Assembly: GCA_026874595.1 (NCBI GenBank)
Contig: CM049313.1
Location: 49,713,659-49,777,658, forward strand
Source: Sipunculus nudus
Taxonomy: Eukaryota; Annelida; Sipuncula; Golfingiida; Sipunculidae
DNA length: 64,000 bases
Reading direction: 5' to 3'
Each line of letters starts with the position of its first letter. Position 1 is the stretch's first letter. The notes beneath the pieces were generated by a model. That model saw only the letters and a program-made list of their open reading frames with translations. It was not told the origin of the DNA and made no database searches. A program made the translations under genes and the position numbers. Shown here one piece after another: positions 1 through 15,084 of this stretch.

Positions 1-226
1 CGCTTCTGCTACTAATGAGGTATGCATATTCCCTTGCTTTTTTTAGGAACGCTTCCTTGGCTTAAAACATGCATTTTATTATCTTTAATCTCTTCCGCAC
101 ATCAACCTGATCTTTATACGTCTAATAATTATGTAACCAATCAAAGATCATCGAAAATCTGAATGTCCCCGCGTCCCATTGCGGTTCGCATTAGTAAACT
201 TCATCACTGACCAGGTCTTCAAGGTA
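1..226 (+). repeat. Dispersed repeat, copy lacking the tRNA-like block
   Basis: This segment matches 36186-36560 in the same orientation. Shared landmarks are TTCTGCTACT, CACATCAACCT, ATCATCGAAAA, a GGTTCGCA stretch and CTGACCAGG. Relative to that copy about 130 bp is absent near position 120, exactly where the other copy carries A-box and B-box motifs. The window begins inside or at the edge of the repeat, so its 5' end is unknown. Confidence 0.7.
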
Positions 227-1419
227 AAAAACTTTATTAATTGATTGATTGTTTGATTGATTGGTTGGTTTTTTATGGCATATCAGGACACCCTCCCTGA
301 AACCTACTTCGCCCCCCCCCCTCCACCAACCCATGCACAAAACCTGTATCTTCCCCCGAATTGACAGTCCTCAGGAAATAGTGAGAACGTTTGTAATAAA
401 GCTGAAACTGTTTATTCTGCACGAGCAATATGAGAAGTGAATTCACCTAAGGACAGCCAAAGCTAAGCCCAAAATGTAGGGCCTCGAATTTGAATTAAGA
501 CGGGATCAAAATGTAAGTAAATATTTAGGTGAAAAGCACATGTTAACTAAGACAAAAATACATATGATATTCCAAAATTGCCGTATTAAATTTCGTTCAA
601 TATGGAGATATTTAGTGGACTGATAGCTTTTTTTAACAAATAATGACCATGTCCTTGACAGTGTTCCGCAAATGTGTTCCCAGTGTCCTTGCCTCAATTC
701 CTTACACGAATTCATAAATCTATGAACAATGAATTAGGTTTTTTAGATTATGTACAGAATCACAAGAATTGAATCGGTTGTATCTTTCCCCCCAAAAAAG
801 CCTTTTACACAGCTCTTTGAGCCTCCCGTGTGCGACCACAAAATTTACAGGTCGTCGTTGAGGCCCAAAGAAAGCAGAACAGTTGCCAAGGTTTTCCAAG
901 GTGGTACACAACAAATTCAGACTTTGCCATGGACATCATGGGTTTTAAAACATGTCCAGAACAGTCACACAAAGATGACAGAGGGTGTAGGTTGCTCAAA
1001 GGAGGCACTAAGGAAGTTCAAAAGAGGCACAAACATTACCGTTGTTGAAGACTCGAGGCACAGTGATCGCGTTGCTTGTATAGGGGGAGCAGAAGGGAGG
1101 CAGGCGTGGAATGCCCTAAACTTGCACTTCGCTGGAGCAGTTACAAAAACAACAGGATTTTCTTGGTTTAGGCGACCATTTAGCGTCCTGGACATTTTTT
1201 GATTGATGAAAGTTGGCACTTAATATATCGCAGACCTATGTAAAGGGGACTTAACTGGAACAATTCCAGGCTTTGCGACCCCACAGGAAAATTAAAGAAA
1301 TATTCAAAACTTGCCTTGAGCTGCGATTTTTTTTCTCACTGTCCGTGGAAAAAATTATCATATTTTTATGTTGCTTAAAAAATACTTTTTAGATGTTTTA
1401 TCAAATGATTGCAGTCAAT
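227..1419. other. Intergenic DNA, no recognised gene
   Basis: This is AT-rich sequence with a C-rich run near 311-322. Open frames occur on both strands at 750-1219, the longest being 150 codons on the plus strand. They overlap each other and match no family I recognise, so I do not call a gene. One of them might be eroded mobile-element coding sequence. Confidence 0.5.
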
Positions 1420-2285
1420 TGTTACAGGTGCCCTTTTGTGCATTGTGTGCAGCGGTCTTACAGATGATTGTTTAATTGTGCACACGGATGTTCCATGTGT
1501 TGTTGGCGTTTAGTTTGTGTGCCACGCGTAGCTCCTGTTGTAGCGGCCTCGCCTGGCCGGATGTTTCAGGCTCGGTTTAATCTGCATTGGTTGAACCCAA
1601 GATACACAGCATTCTTTATTCTAGTATGTTTTTAGAATGCGTGTTCTGTGTTATATGCTTTAGGTTGTTCGAGAAACGGAAAATTCTCGGCTTGAAGAAA
1701 GGTTATAAATAGAGGCAGTGTTTTAGAGCCGGAAGAGAGGTGAGAGAAAAAATTCCAGCGTACACAGAAGCGTGTATGTCAGTTTGTGGGACTTATTCTG
1801 ATAAGTGCGGCTATTATAGATTTTCTTCAGGTTTTCCTCTGGATTTTGTGACGAATCTTATTTGGTCTTCAGTTTACTTTCTGGATTGTTTCAAGAGCTT
1901 TACATTGGACTGTTTTTCTCCAAGAGAATTTGTGTGAACTTTCCGTCCGGCTTATACATTTAAAGGACTTTTAAAGGACTTATCGCTGTGACAGTGGTGG
2001 TGTCTAGGTACTGGGCACTTTGTTTATTTTACTATGTGATTGTATTGATTTGTTGTTACACTGCTGTTATACTGTGTAATTGTATTGATTTAGTGTATTG
2101 TAATGTTAGGGTTGTTTTAAGAATACATTATAGTTATTTGTTAACAAAAAAACCACTGACTTCTTTATTCATTCCCATAGACATTTCACGCTGCCTAGTG
2201 TTACAGAATCTGATTTTTTTTACCTCCTTGGCAGAATTTATGTTCATCGCGCATACGTGATCTGTTGATATTAGGTTCCGTAACA
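1420..2285 (+). mobile_element. Solo LTR of the window's Gmr1-like Ty3/gypsy family
   Basis: It begins TGTTACAGGTG and ends TTCCGTAACA, the same terminal inverted repeats as the LTRs of the element at 15539-22230. The 3' two thirds align clearly: an AAAATTCTCGGCTTG block, a TATAAATA box at about 1704, the GATTTTCT and TTTACTTTCTGGATTG blocks and the TTTCACGCTGCCTAGTGTTACAG end. The first 300 bp are more diverged, so this may be another subfamily. No internal region follows, so it is a solo LTR formed by LTR-LTR recombination. I could not find a matching target duplication (TCAAT left, CAGTG right). Confidence 0.85.
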
Positions 2286-3581
2286 CAGTGTAGTTATAGA
2301 AATGTCAATAAACCCCGTTGTACACGATTTATAGGGTCCTGTTCAGTCGAGTTGTATCAAGCTCGGCACTCTTCGCTGCCGTACCCAGGTTGATTCCAGT
2401 CGTGGCTAAAGGAGTGGGAAAGTGGATGTCAAGGGTTTTCAACCTTCAGAAGCCGTTAAACGGCATCACCCATGTCATTGGAAACTACTTTAAATCATTC
2501 AGTACGATCTATGTAAAATGAAAAAAAAAATTACACGACTGATGAATCATTTGAATTTACACAAGATAAAATGGAACGACTTGATATGGTCCTTCCTTTG
2601 GAATTTCTTCAACATCGAGGCTTCTCCATTTCTCCGTGTTTTTAATTCTCCGAATCCATAACGGGGAAGTAAAATACAAATTTTACACCGATATAACAAA
2701 ATTAACACATATTTACAGGACTGCACCACTCTAGAGCGGCTTTGGATAAATAAACTCTCACGGGTGATTATTCAAATCTAAAGTTGTATTGATATTATGA
2801 TCAATAAAGCTTTATTGTTTATCAAGGAAAACCTAATTCCAGTGTTTAATTTGATTAGTATAACCGCCATTAAACATCTTTGCTTTGAGTATCCTGGTTT
2901 CCCATATTTACTGAAGAGCTCTCTGAAATAATACAGCGGTTTATTATCTCGCGTCCAAATATTCCGCTCAAATTAGTCCCTGGATCATAATAAGCTTGTC
3001 TTGAGCATAACCATGTATTGTTTTATAATGGGAGTAATTAGGCCCATTTCTGTGTAATAGCAAACGCCCTTATCTTAATTTGTAATTGCAAGAGCTTTCC
3101 ATGAATATCCATTAAGAAAAATAATGGCAGTCATGTAAAATTGAGAGAACATCTTCTTATAATAAAGTCAGCTGACTTTATTATAAGGCATGCAACCAAA
3201 CATATGCATACACACCCCCTCAGACACGTTCTTGGGTTGGCCTGCTCTGCCGGGTTTGTCAGAGATGGAATGGTTTTCTTGGACCGAGTTCATCCGCTGG
3301 ATACATTGGTTCAAATTCATCAAGAGATATGCGAATTACCTTTCGTAGGACACATTAGACATTCTTCCCTCATCACAGGAACAAAAATGGGCTACTGATA
3401 TTAACCACAGTAGAGTTAGGAGTAAGTCCTACTGTCAATTATAATGTTCCTGCAAATAACCAGTTTTTACGAATTGACAGGTCCGCAGGAGTTTGGCTGG
3501 ATTTGTTTTCTCATATGAGGGAAGTTTTCTGGCTAAGTTTCTGATAGAGGGCGCTGCGACACATCCCCAGCGAAATGATAT
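2286..3581. other. Intergenic DNA between two LTR copies
   Basis: I see no gene. Short open frames are scattered on both strands without family resemblance. The only notable structure is the perfect palindrome at 3156-3187, listed separately. Confidence 0.5.
3156..3187. repeat. Perfect 32-bp palindrome without spacer
   Basis: The half-site CTTATAATAAAGTCAG is followed immediately by its exact reverse complement, centred on the PvuII-like CAGCTG. With no loop it can extrude only as a cruciform in DNA. It has no recognised element around it. Confidence 0.9.
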
Positions 3582-4408
3582 TGTCACGGAACCTAATCAC
3601 AACAGATCACCTAGTCGTGACGAGCATAAAATTTGTTATGGAGCAAAACAAATCAGATTCTGTAACATTACGCAGCGTGAAATCTCTAGTGGAGTGAATA
3701 AAAAAGACTGAGTTTTTTTTGTTAACAAATAATTATAATTTATACTTAAAATAACCCTAGCGTTACAATACACTAAATCAAAACAATTACACAGTGTAAC
3801 AACAGTACAACAGCAAATAAATACAATTACACAGTATAATAAATAAAGGGTACAGTACCTGGATACCACCACTCTCACAGCGACAACAAGTCCTTTAAAG
3901 TGTATAATCCAGATGAAAAGTTCACAAAAATCTTCTCGGAGAATAAAGGTCCAATGCAATCACAAAATCAATTTCTTGTTATTTAAAAGTGAAATTCTGG
4001 TAGTGATCCGAAAGGCAAACTGAGGAATAAATAAAATCCGTTACAAACTCAGAGAAGATCTAGAATTGCTGCACATATCGGAAAGGTCCACAAACTGACC
4101 CACACTCTTCTGTGTCCACTGGAATATTTCTCTCTCCTCTTCCCCGGCTCTAAAACACAGCCCCTATTTATAACTTTTTATCCGAAAATTCAAGAAACTT
4201 CTATTTCACGAACAATCGTAAGAACAATACACGTGCACATGAACACTTGAATATTCCAGACTAGCACGACCGCGGTCGCTGTGTTTACACCAGCGAGAGT
4301 TCAACCTGTACGGATTAAACCTAGCTCTGTAGCATAGCAACGCCCAGGGCTTGAGCCCAACACGAATCAGAATGTCAACAGCGCACAATAAAAGAGACAC
4401 CTGTAACA
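3582..4408 (-). mobile_element. Solo LTR, minus strand
   Basis: Read on the plus strand it begins TGTCACGGAACCTAAT and ends GACACCTGTAACA, which is the reverse complement of the TGTTACAGGTG...TTCCGTAACA LTR. The first base of the terminal GTAACA repeat block carries a T-to-C type change. The internal landmarks (CAGATTCTGTAACA, GCAGCGTGAAAT, the CAAAATC/AGAAGATC stretch and CCGAAAATTC) are present in reverse. No gag or pol sequence adjoins it and no target duplication is visible. It lies in opposite orientation to the LTR at 1420-2285, 1.3 kb away. Confidence 0.85.
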
Positions 4409-7094
<2,686 letters not shown>

Positions 7095-7408
7095 AAGTAA
7101 TATTCTGCTTTCGGACTAGGGGACAGGGCAGTAATTCACGCTCCCTGTCATGTACCATCCTGGTGTTAACCCTCCCGCTGACTACTGCACCTGCGGGCCC
7201 TGAGTGTGAAATCCTCTTCATAGCTGGGTCATACCACCGGGAAACACCCGAAAGGCGCACTCGTTTGAGTGAAACACGGTCGTTCTTCTCATTAAGCCTG
7301 CAGAGCGTTCACCCTGGGTGGGGGTTGACCGTGAAAATCTCACCGGACGGCTGAGATTCGAACTCATAATCTCCTGGCTTCGAGACCTGTTCCCTACCCC
7401 TAAGCCAT
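7095..7408 (-). mobile_element. tRNA-derived SINE, minus strand
   Basis: On the minus strand an A-box-like TGGCTTAGGGGTAGG (about 7394-7407) is followed about 30 bp later by a B-box-like GAGTTCGAATCTC (7353-7365), the internal RNA polymerase III promoter layout of a tRNA head. A roughly 250-bp non-tRNA body follows, ending near CATGACAGGGAGC. The unit is too long and too poorly paired for a working tRNA gene. It differs from the SINE family at 15.1 and 24.9 kb. Confidence 0.7.
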
Positions 7409-9079
7409 AAGAAGTCTTCGAAAGAGATGAAATAGGAAACGAATATCCTGTTTTTTTAGGTCTTCTTTTAATTAAACCAAAATAATTGGAACAAAAACTT
7501 TTATTAATTAGTTGACTATACTGAAGGTTGGTGGGGTTTCAACCCAGCTTCTGATGCCTTCAAAGATGGTCAAGATGGTCTAGCACTTTGGTTTCGGTTG
7601 AATTGACATTATTGATAATTAGACTTAGATGAGCTTAACAATACCGGCCGATGTTCACGCTTATCATTATTTTCATCCTGTCCATACATTCTATGTATTC
7701 ATTAATAAATATTATTAAATATAAATAATAAAGTACATCCTAAATTCATTTATTCCAGCTATAAAACCCTTCAAAATTAGATCAAATGGTGTTGTAGGTA
7801 ATCTTATTATGGTATGGCTTTGACAAATTTACAGAATACCTGTTTCATCTGGTGGTTTTACCCTACACAGTCATATAACTTAGGAGATATGTCATATTTG
7901 TTTACATTACTGTCTTTGTGCCCGGATTTTCTAGTCACATGGATTCTGCTAATATTAATTTATCAATCCACAGGGGTTTACCATGAACCTATAAGTATTG
8001 ACCTATCGTGGTCACCATCAGTTTTCCTAACACAGAGGTTTGCTAACCCCTGCTTTACGAGACGGCCACACGGCAGAACTCGCCACTTTAATCGGATTTC
8101 GACAATAGCCATAATTTGTTTTCTCTCCATAGAATAAAAAAAAACCATATTTTTTCAGACTTTATTTTCATATCCTACCTGTCTTTGAAGCTTATCAGAA
8201 TTAAATATTGAGTGGTTTATATGATTATACTCTGCTAGTTAAAAGACAGCATATACAGACCTTATATTATACAGACCTTACAAACAGGCGTTGCCTTTAT
8301 TAATTTCTGCGCCAAATTCTGCATGCTCATGGGCCGTGACGCTTTACCACACATGCAATGCCTTTATTAATTACTGATGTTCTGATCTGATGAAAATATT
8401 TGTATGGGAAATTTGAACAATGGGTAGAATGATTTACAGAGTGCTCCGAATCATGCTGCTTGTCAAGTGTCCTTCGAAAATACTTAAAGCGATCTTATTT
8501 AGGATTTCCGAAAAGATTTTTTCCAAGGTAATCCCAACCACAGATGCTAATTAGAAGTTTCTACCTCCAACTGCTCCGAGCTGTATCCATCTGACCTACA
8601 TGGTTAGTGTAGGGACATATGTAGCATATTCGTCCTGAGTAAATTCTGTTTGTAAAAATGTGACACCCCATGCATTTTTGATCTTCACCTTTCTATGAAG
8701 CCTTAAAAACATGGTGACATTTTTTATTCAGTTTTGACATGTCTTTCAGCTTGTATTAAAATGCTATTTAAAACGTTAAATTATAAACTTTGACCGACAC
8801 TTAAACAAAGTAAGCAGGGACAAGAGGATAAGAAAGTTTTTTTAGAAGGTATTTACATACTAAACTTAGTTCTCTGAACAGTTTGGCATTGTCTAAAATT
8901 ATATTTGGTTTATATTAAATGTACCTATTCGCATACCAAGTATATTTAATAAACTCATAAGTGTTACATGCTTTATACACATAGCTTGTTTTTTTCCCCT
9001 TAAAATATGATGGTATCTGCTAATATTTCATTGTAAACCGTTTGAGTAATCCTGTACACAAGCGATGTAAGGTTTGCAA
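7409..9079. other. Intergenic DNA; contains one unit related to the 12.3-13.6 kb array
   Basis: No gene recognised. At about 8430-8610 there is a block with CTTATTTAGGATTTC, a CCAAGGTAAT segment and CCAACTGCTCCGAGC. It resembles the units of the diverged tandem array at 12290-13635 and may be an isolated copy. Confidence 0.4.
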
Positions 9080-9330
9080 GATCAGTGGTACAGATGTAAA
9101 CATAGCGCGCACGCCCCCTGGTGGCCATACCGCGCTACTTTACAAATCAAGATTTTTCAAAGCATCTAAACATTTTTTTTTATCTTCCATATCATTTCTC
9201 CTTGTTTGGGAGTTGTGCACGCACAAGATCAGACCTCTAGTTATGGCCTGTAGTCTTGTTATGGTAAACAGACACACGTGGACTGTGTTTACTCACATAC
9301 AGAACCATAACAATGAATGAAACAGGTGAA
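9080..9330 (+). repeat. Dispersed repeat with 61-bp internal foldback
   Basis: This block matches the reverse complement of 44690-44940: TTTCTCCTTGTTTGG, a GCAAGATCA-type stretch, CCTCT, ATGGTAAACA, GGACTGTG and ACTCACATACAGAACC are shared. Its 3' part, 9255-9315, is also present in reverse at 10362-10422. That part is itself an inverted repeat, CTTGTTATGG...CCATAACAATG, with an inner TAAACA/TGTTTA pair. Confidence 0.75.
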
Positions 9331-9645
9331 TTGGAGATTGTAAGTCCATATACAGGGATGGCTTTGCCAAAAAAAATTGTATTCAGCCAAACTAATGAAC
9401 TAATAGCGTGAGATAATGCATATACTGTTACAAATGTTTATGTATCTTTACAGTTTTCTTCAGGGGATAAGTGTTATTTTTTTTCTATAAGCAATGGTAA
9501 TCTCTAGTCATTTAAGCTATCCCATATGGTAGCTCCCACACATAAAGTTTTCTAGACACTTATTTTCCTATACATTGAGGTAAAATGAATGTCACACACA
9601 CATATTTATAATATATATGTGTGTGTGTAGAGAGAGAGATAAGCA

Positions 9646-9703
9646 GTGATGCCTTTTAGATAGTAACATGTTTATTAATATTAGTCTATCTAAAAGGCGT
9701 CAC
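9646..9703. repeat. Imperfect hairpin, 18-bp arms
   Basis: The arms GTGATGCCTTTTAGATAG (9646-9663) and CTATCTAAAAGGCGTCAC (9686-9703) differ at one pair and enclose a 22-nt AT-rich loop. Downstream is CAGACTAACACGGCTATACC, a kind of sequence I associate with animal retroelement tails but cannot assign. Confidence 0.85.
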
Positions 9704-9763
9704 TCTTTCTCCAAACCTACACTTCGACTACAGACTAACACGGCTATACCACTAATCATTAAA

Positions 9764-9787
9764 TATAGATATATATATATATAATAT

Positions 9788-9834
<47 letters not shown>
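9764..9834. repeat. (TA)n microsatellite
   Basis: Interrupted TA repeat of about 70 bp, just downstream of the hairpin at 9646-9703. Confidence 0.95.
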
Positions 9835-9836
<2 letters not shown>

Positions 9837-10361
9837 GGTATACAATGCTTCAGTTTTTGTCTGGAGTTATTTGGTATACAAATGATAAAATAACATGGGC
9901 TCCAATCGAAGATGTACATTCCGCTGCTGCATCTGACATACCCTGTATTTCATGACATATCCAATTAGATTTGATAAAATATAAGAATATTTCTATTCTT
10001 CATTCTTCATTTCATAGTTTGCATTATATATAGATAGTACAAGCTGGGTGCTACTCATTGTCTACAGATTACTATTTTCATAAAAAAGAATGTTGTACCA
10101 GTGATCTGGTTCGGACTGATGGAACAACCCATGTTGCCATTGTGCCATCACAAGTCATTTAAGGATAATGAAAAAAAGCGACAAGAATTCAATAATAACA
10201 AGCATTTAACTTTACCATTGTTATATTTAAAGGGACATAATCAGGAGCAATATTATGCCTATTCTTTCTCAATTTCAGTTCAGTTTTGCTTTTTACAAAA
10301 TTTTCCCAGCAAAACAATCCTAGCACACCGTCTTAGTACCTCGCATACGGCTGTTTAACAC
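9835..10361. other. Intergenic DNA
   Basis: I see nothing beyond short open frames without recognisable products. Confidence 0.5.
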
Positions 10362-10422
10362 CTTGTTATGGCTCTGCGTGTTGGTAAACACAGTCCACAT
10401 GGGTCTGTTAACGATAACAAGG
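10362..10422 (-). repeat. Second copy of the 61-bp foldback repeat
   Basis: The reverse complement reads CTTGTTATCGTTAACAG, then ATGTGGACTGTGTTTAC, then GCCATAACAAGG, matching 9255-9315 almost throughout. It is inverted relative to that copy, 1.1 kb away. Confidence 0.75.
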
Positions 10423-12289
10423 CCGTGTGACCGGAGGTCCGAATATGAGCCGCAACACACGGGGTTTCAGCCAGCGGGAACATGTATTACATTTTTGGGC
10501 CAAGTCAGTCGGGCATTCGTTATTGACACGTGTTGTGGCTCCGCGATGCACACAACCACACGTGCTGTGTTTATGTTGACACCTGTGATCGCGCCCAGTC
10601 CACTGTTTTTAACACTCGTTTACTGGAGTAAGCCAACGGTTTCAAGGCAATATTTTGAAAGGTACAGATTTAAATGAAAGAGAAGAAGAAGCTATTTTAA
10701 TGTTAATTCAACATGCTTTATAGGTGAATGGGTCCCTTTAAACTTTACCATTTGTTTTACCATAGTTTCTGTTGAGATTGGTTCGTTTTTGTTATTGTAC
10801 AGGTAAAGCCTGAATGCCTCGGTTTCATATTCCCATAAATGTATAAAAAATTGGCCCACCAAACAACATCGTTTTAAAAATAGACCTTCGGGGGGGGGGT
10901 ATAAGACGGGATAGAGGAACATCTGTAAACACGTACGATGACATTATGACTAATTATGACACTTTTTTATGATTTGATATTTAATTCCAAGCTTGTTTCC
11001 TTCAACAGGACTTTGCTAAAACTTCTAAGGTCCCTATGTTTTGTTTTTCAAAACACTCTCCCTAATGAATTCTTCAGTAAAACATGCATTTCATTCAATG
11101 TTAATTCTTCAGTAAAACATACATTTCATTCAGGGTTAATTATCTGTCCTTTACATCTCTCATTCTACTCTAAATGTCTGTAAATATTTGTCTGCTGTAA
11201 ACTACCTGATGAGCACAGCTTACAAAAGATTTATCAATGAACAGTGAAATAACTGATGAAAATAGCTACTCCACAGAAGATATAATTGCTCCCAAACGAA
11301 TGCTATTGCCCGCACAAAGCTTAGGTTATATGATCAATGTTATTTTTATTATTATTATTATTGTTATTATTATTATTTTGTTTCTTAATATGTACTTCAT
11401 TTTACTGTGAATGGTGGACTAGGTAGCATTTAGTAAAATATCGGGTTGGGTTAGTGAGGATTTGGCACTAAATCCAGTCAAAGTTGTCCTTTTTGTCTGT
11501 TGTTTATTCCTCACAAATTATGTAAAAAAAATAGTCATCCGCCTAAAACTTTTATAAATCATTTCTTGGATCATGACCAAAACATAAAAATAATCTTTAG
11601 ATCTTTAGATATACTTTGGATAAACTAACCGTAAGAGACGGGTTTCTATACCTTCACTAACAGCGTGCGGATAGTGATGTTGGTGATGTAATAATCGAAC
11701 AATAGGATGACAGAATGGCAAAATCATATTAAATGGAAGAATAACAGGGCCATTTTCATATGTTATGTATAAATGAAGCAAATATTTAGTCACTGGACAA
11801 AACCAGGGAAAGCGGAGCCACACTATATACGATACAGGTTGCCTGAAACCAGCAAGTGGTCCGCGATATGTACATTGCACAAACTACCCCAGGATACCTC
11901 CTTGTCTCTATATGAAATTTATTTAATGAATTTATCAATGACATTTTGTAGAACAATATACCGGTGGACAAACAACAGCTGATTAATTTTCCATGGTTAG
12001 TCTGATGGATCTTGATGCGGATCCATGCGTTGGCGGAGGTATGTGCTCTACGAGTACTCTCTAATATTGGAATATACGTCTTAACGCAGTCTTTGTGTAT
12101 CTAGTCTAAGTTATTGTGATGTAATATATCTTACTAACCATTTTGAGGTGTTTGTTGCTAAATTTCCCTCTGTAGTAAATATTTATATATATTGGCCCTC
12201 ATTTTTTGCTCTAAAATTAAATTTGACCCGAAAAAATGACAAAACCACAACAGAAAAATTGGCACCATATTTTTTTGTAAAGGTTAAGG
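10423..12289. other. Intergenic DNA with an (ATT)n tract
   Basis: No gene recognised. The sequence is slightly GC-richer at 10423-10620 and contains a CACGTGTTGTGG / CAACCACACGTG near-palindrome at about 10528-10565. A poly-G run lies at about 10891, and an (ATT)n microsatellite occupies about 11341-11380. Opposed open frames at 11605-11982 are not recognised. Confidence 0.45.
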
Positions 12290-13635
12290 TCTAAGGATCA
12301 CAAAAATGTAGGGTTCCACTTTTTACAGGGAAAAATAACTCGGTGACATATGCCCCCACACTAGGTTCTCAAGTCAACAATTTTACATAGCTCACAAAAT
12401 ATGTGTCACAGTGACCTTATTTAGGATTTCAAAGAAGAATTTACAGGGACTTTCCTCGAATTTAATTAAATCAGGAGACACGTTTCTAGGTCCAACTGCT
12501 ATGACGTGTGCCCGTGTGACTAATAGGGTACTCAAATCATGTTATTTCACATAACTCGGATCATACAAGGACCTCCATGGTTCTTAATCAACCTAGAATT
12601 TTTAGGTCCAGCCGTAACAAATGGGGCAAATATGACCTATAGTCTGTTCATTTCATGATCTTTTATATATCCTGCATGATATAGGCCAGGGTATCCCTAT
12701 TTCAGATGTCCAAGAAAACATAACATTGATCTCCCTTTACGTAAAGTGAGACATGTCTAGATCCAATTGTTAAGATCTGTGCCTTGACTGACTTTCTGGT
12801 ACTCCAATCAAATGAGAGAATAAGTAATGCTTCGAATCAATCAGCTTTAATGAATTAACTTTCTGGGTGCTCAAAATTAGGTTTTCCGATCGTAACTAAT
12901 GCACCGGTCTTCAAGTAAATTTGCATATGACTTCCTTGAATTTGAAGTTGGATAGGTTCTAGGTCCAACCGTTATGACTGGTGACCATTTGACTTTTACA
13001 GTAGTAAAAATATGCTTTTTCTTATGGCACAAATACTATAGTTCACAGTGACCTGATTTCAGACTGAAAGGGAACTTGCCTAGGACCTCCCTTGATGTTA
13101 CGTAATAATATCCAAAGTTCAAATGCTATTTGTTTGTACCATGTCTGACTGTCTGGGTGCTAAATATAATATTTTTTCGCCAGTAAACCAAAATATACAG
13201 GTCATCAGGACCTAATTTCAGGTTTCTAAGGAGATTTGCCGCGGACCTCCCTGGATATTATGTTAGAAGAATCTAGGGTTAACGGATACAATTTGTACCC
13301 TGTCTTACTGCCTCGGTGCGCCAAATCATGCTTTTTCTTGGTCTTATCTGACAGAATATAGATCATAAAGAAATTTCCTGTTCCCAATTAGATTTTCCCA
13401 AAACCTTTCTATATTGATGCGCTAGAAGTTTCTTGGGCAAACAGACACAATTAGTGCCCCACCTGACTGTATTGGCGCTCAAAATCATGTTTTCTGGCCG
13501 TAGCTCGCAGAATATTGGTCATCATAACCTAATTTTAGGTTTCCAAGGAACATTGCCTAGGACATCTGTGGATCTACAGTTATAAGTGTATGGATCTGAC
13601 TGATACGATATGTGTATTTTGTACGGACCGACTGC
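12290..13635. repeat. Diverged tandem array, period about 160 bp
   Basis: Degenerate units recur with landmarks GACCTAATTTCAGG (for example about 12412, 12692, 13050, 13210, 13526), then AGGACCTCCC, then AGGTCCAACTGCTATG, then TGACTGTCTGGGTGC and a CAAATCATG/TTTTC end. I count about seven or eight copies, each heavily mutated with small indels. The units contain no maintained reading frame. A related single unit lies near 8430-8610. Confidence 0.65.
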
Positions 13636-15084
13636 CGGAAGGCCAGACGGTGATCGCTATAGGTCAGATAACAGGGGCGGATCCCGGATTTAAGAAGTAA
13701 GGGGTCAAGCCCAGGAGGACTAATGACTAATCCTCAATTAGATTTGAAAAAAGGGAGTCCGGACATCCCGGGATTCTCCCCTGGAACCGCTTCTGGAAAA
13801 CTAAGAGTCAGCTGAGATAATACAAATGGTGAAACTGAATTTCACTTCAGCAGCAGTCAAACATAAACAGCGGAGGATGTAGCGAAGCGGAAATAGGGAG
13901 CGTCTCTTTATGGAGTTAATAGCTCTGTGAAATAAAACAAACTTTATACAAAGAAACCGAAACGCTAAAAACTACAAAGTATTGCACCACAATAACCAGA
14001 TCAAATGTTTCTACACTTTGCGGCCATCCCAGTCCTATACTGTACATTGGTGGCATCAACTAAGGTTTCTTCGGATTAACTATGGTTTTACGGGCCACAC
14101 AGTTAACATTTACGCTTAAATAAGATATATTAAACATTGTTTTTACCTAAATGACTACACTTAGATAAGTGTTTTTAAAATCCTGCATTTTAAAAATTAA
14201 GACTATTAGGGTTCTTTCATAGGGTAGTGAATGTTTTCGGGGTGTTCGTTTATACCCCCCTTTTACCGGTCTCGAATCACCGTCCTGTATATCAATAAGC
14301 GGCCGTAGATTTTAAAAGCGTGAAACAGCATCTAGAAAAAAATAGAATTCAATTCCTATCCAAAACATTCTTTCTTATTCATTGAAACAATTGATCAGTA
14401 TATGAAAGCTGTAACATTACTTTCTAAAGTACTTTGGAAACATCTAAAAACCCCATTTTTTTAATTTTCCAAAGAAAAGTAAGTCAACATAGCTACGGGA
14501 CACCAAAAGCTTATTGTTGTATATTTATCACATTATTGAGATGTACGCGAACCATTTTGGTGATAGCTGCAGCGTGTTAAAATCGTTAATATACTAGTAT
14601 ATATTACTAATAATATTGGCATGATAAAAAAGTTAGAATGTAAAATTTTCCCATGCCAATTCATGAAGGGCGATAAAAATATGAATGAAAAATAACATGC
14701 TGCGCAATAATACCAATGAACTTAGCAGCCAGTATATAAAACGAATAAGGTATTGTACTTGGACAGGTCAAGGTCAGCAGAACCTTTTACAGGACAAAGT
14801 CCATCATTGGAAAATATTTCATGGATTATGAATGATGAAAGATCGAATATAATTTTGATTGGAGCTTTAACGGATTGCTGGTTTCCGTTTAGGACTTTCT
14901 GTCTGCATTGGCACTCAGTGTGAAATCCGTATTACATTCTCTAAGATGCAGTTTATTGCGTGCGATTATCCTTTTGAGCGATTCTGGTGATCCGCTTACA
15001 GCTTGCTGTGGCGAATCAATACACGAAAAGCCCCATTGCGCTGCCAAGTCTTTTCTTACGAGAAGGAAATAAAAAAGGTATACA
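13636..15084. other. Intergenic DNA with a fragment of a GGCGGATCC-type repeat
   Basis: At about 13670-13800 there is GGGGCGGATCCCGGA followed by AGGGGTCAAGCCCAGGAGG and TCCCGGGATTCTCCCC. This resembles 5' ends of an animal repeat family also hinted at near 35220 and 42915 in reverse. The rest holds no gene I recognise. Confidence 0.4.

Noticed and set aside
750-1219. Overlapping 150-codon plus-strand and 84/67-codon minus-strand frames
   Set aside because: They overlap on opposite strands, match no family I know, and show no promoter or splice context.
3636-3959. 107-codon minus-strand frame, also a similar 90-codon frame at 1988-2260 and a 115-codon frame at 63098-63445
   Set aside because: All lie inside copies of the same LTR and are explained by it.
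11206-11235. CTGATGAG as a hammerhead ribozyme core
   Set aside because: No GAAA partner and no flanking stems at the required places.
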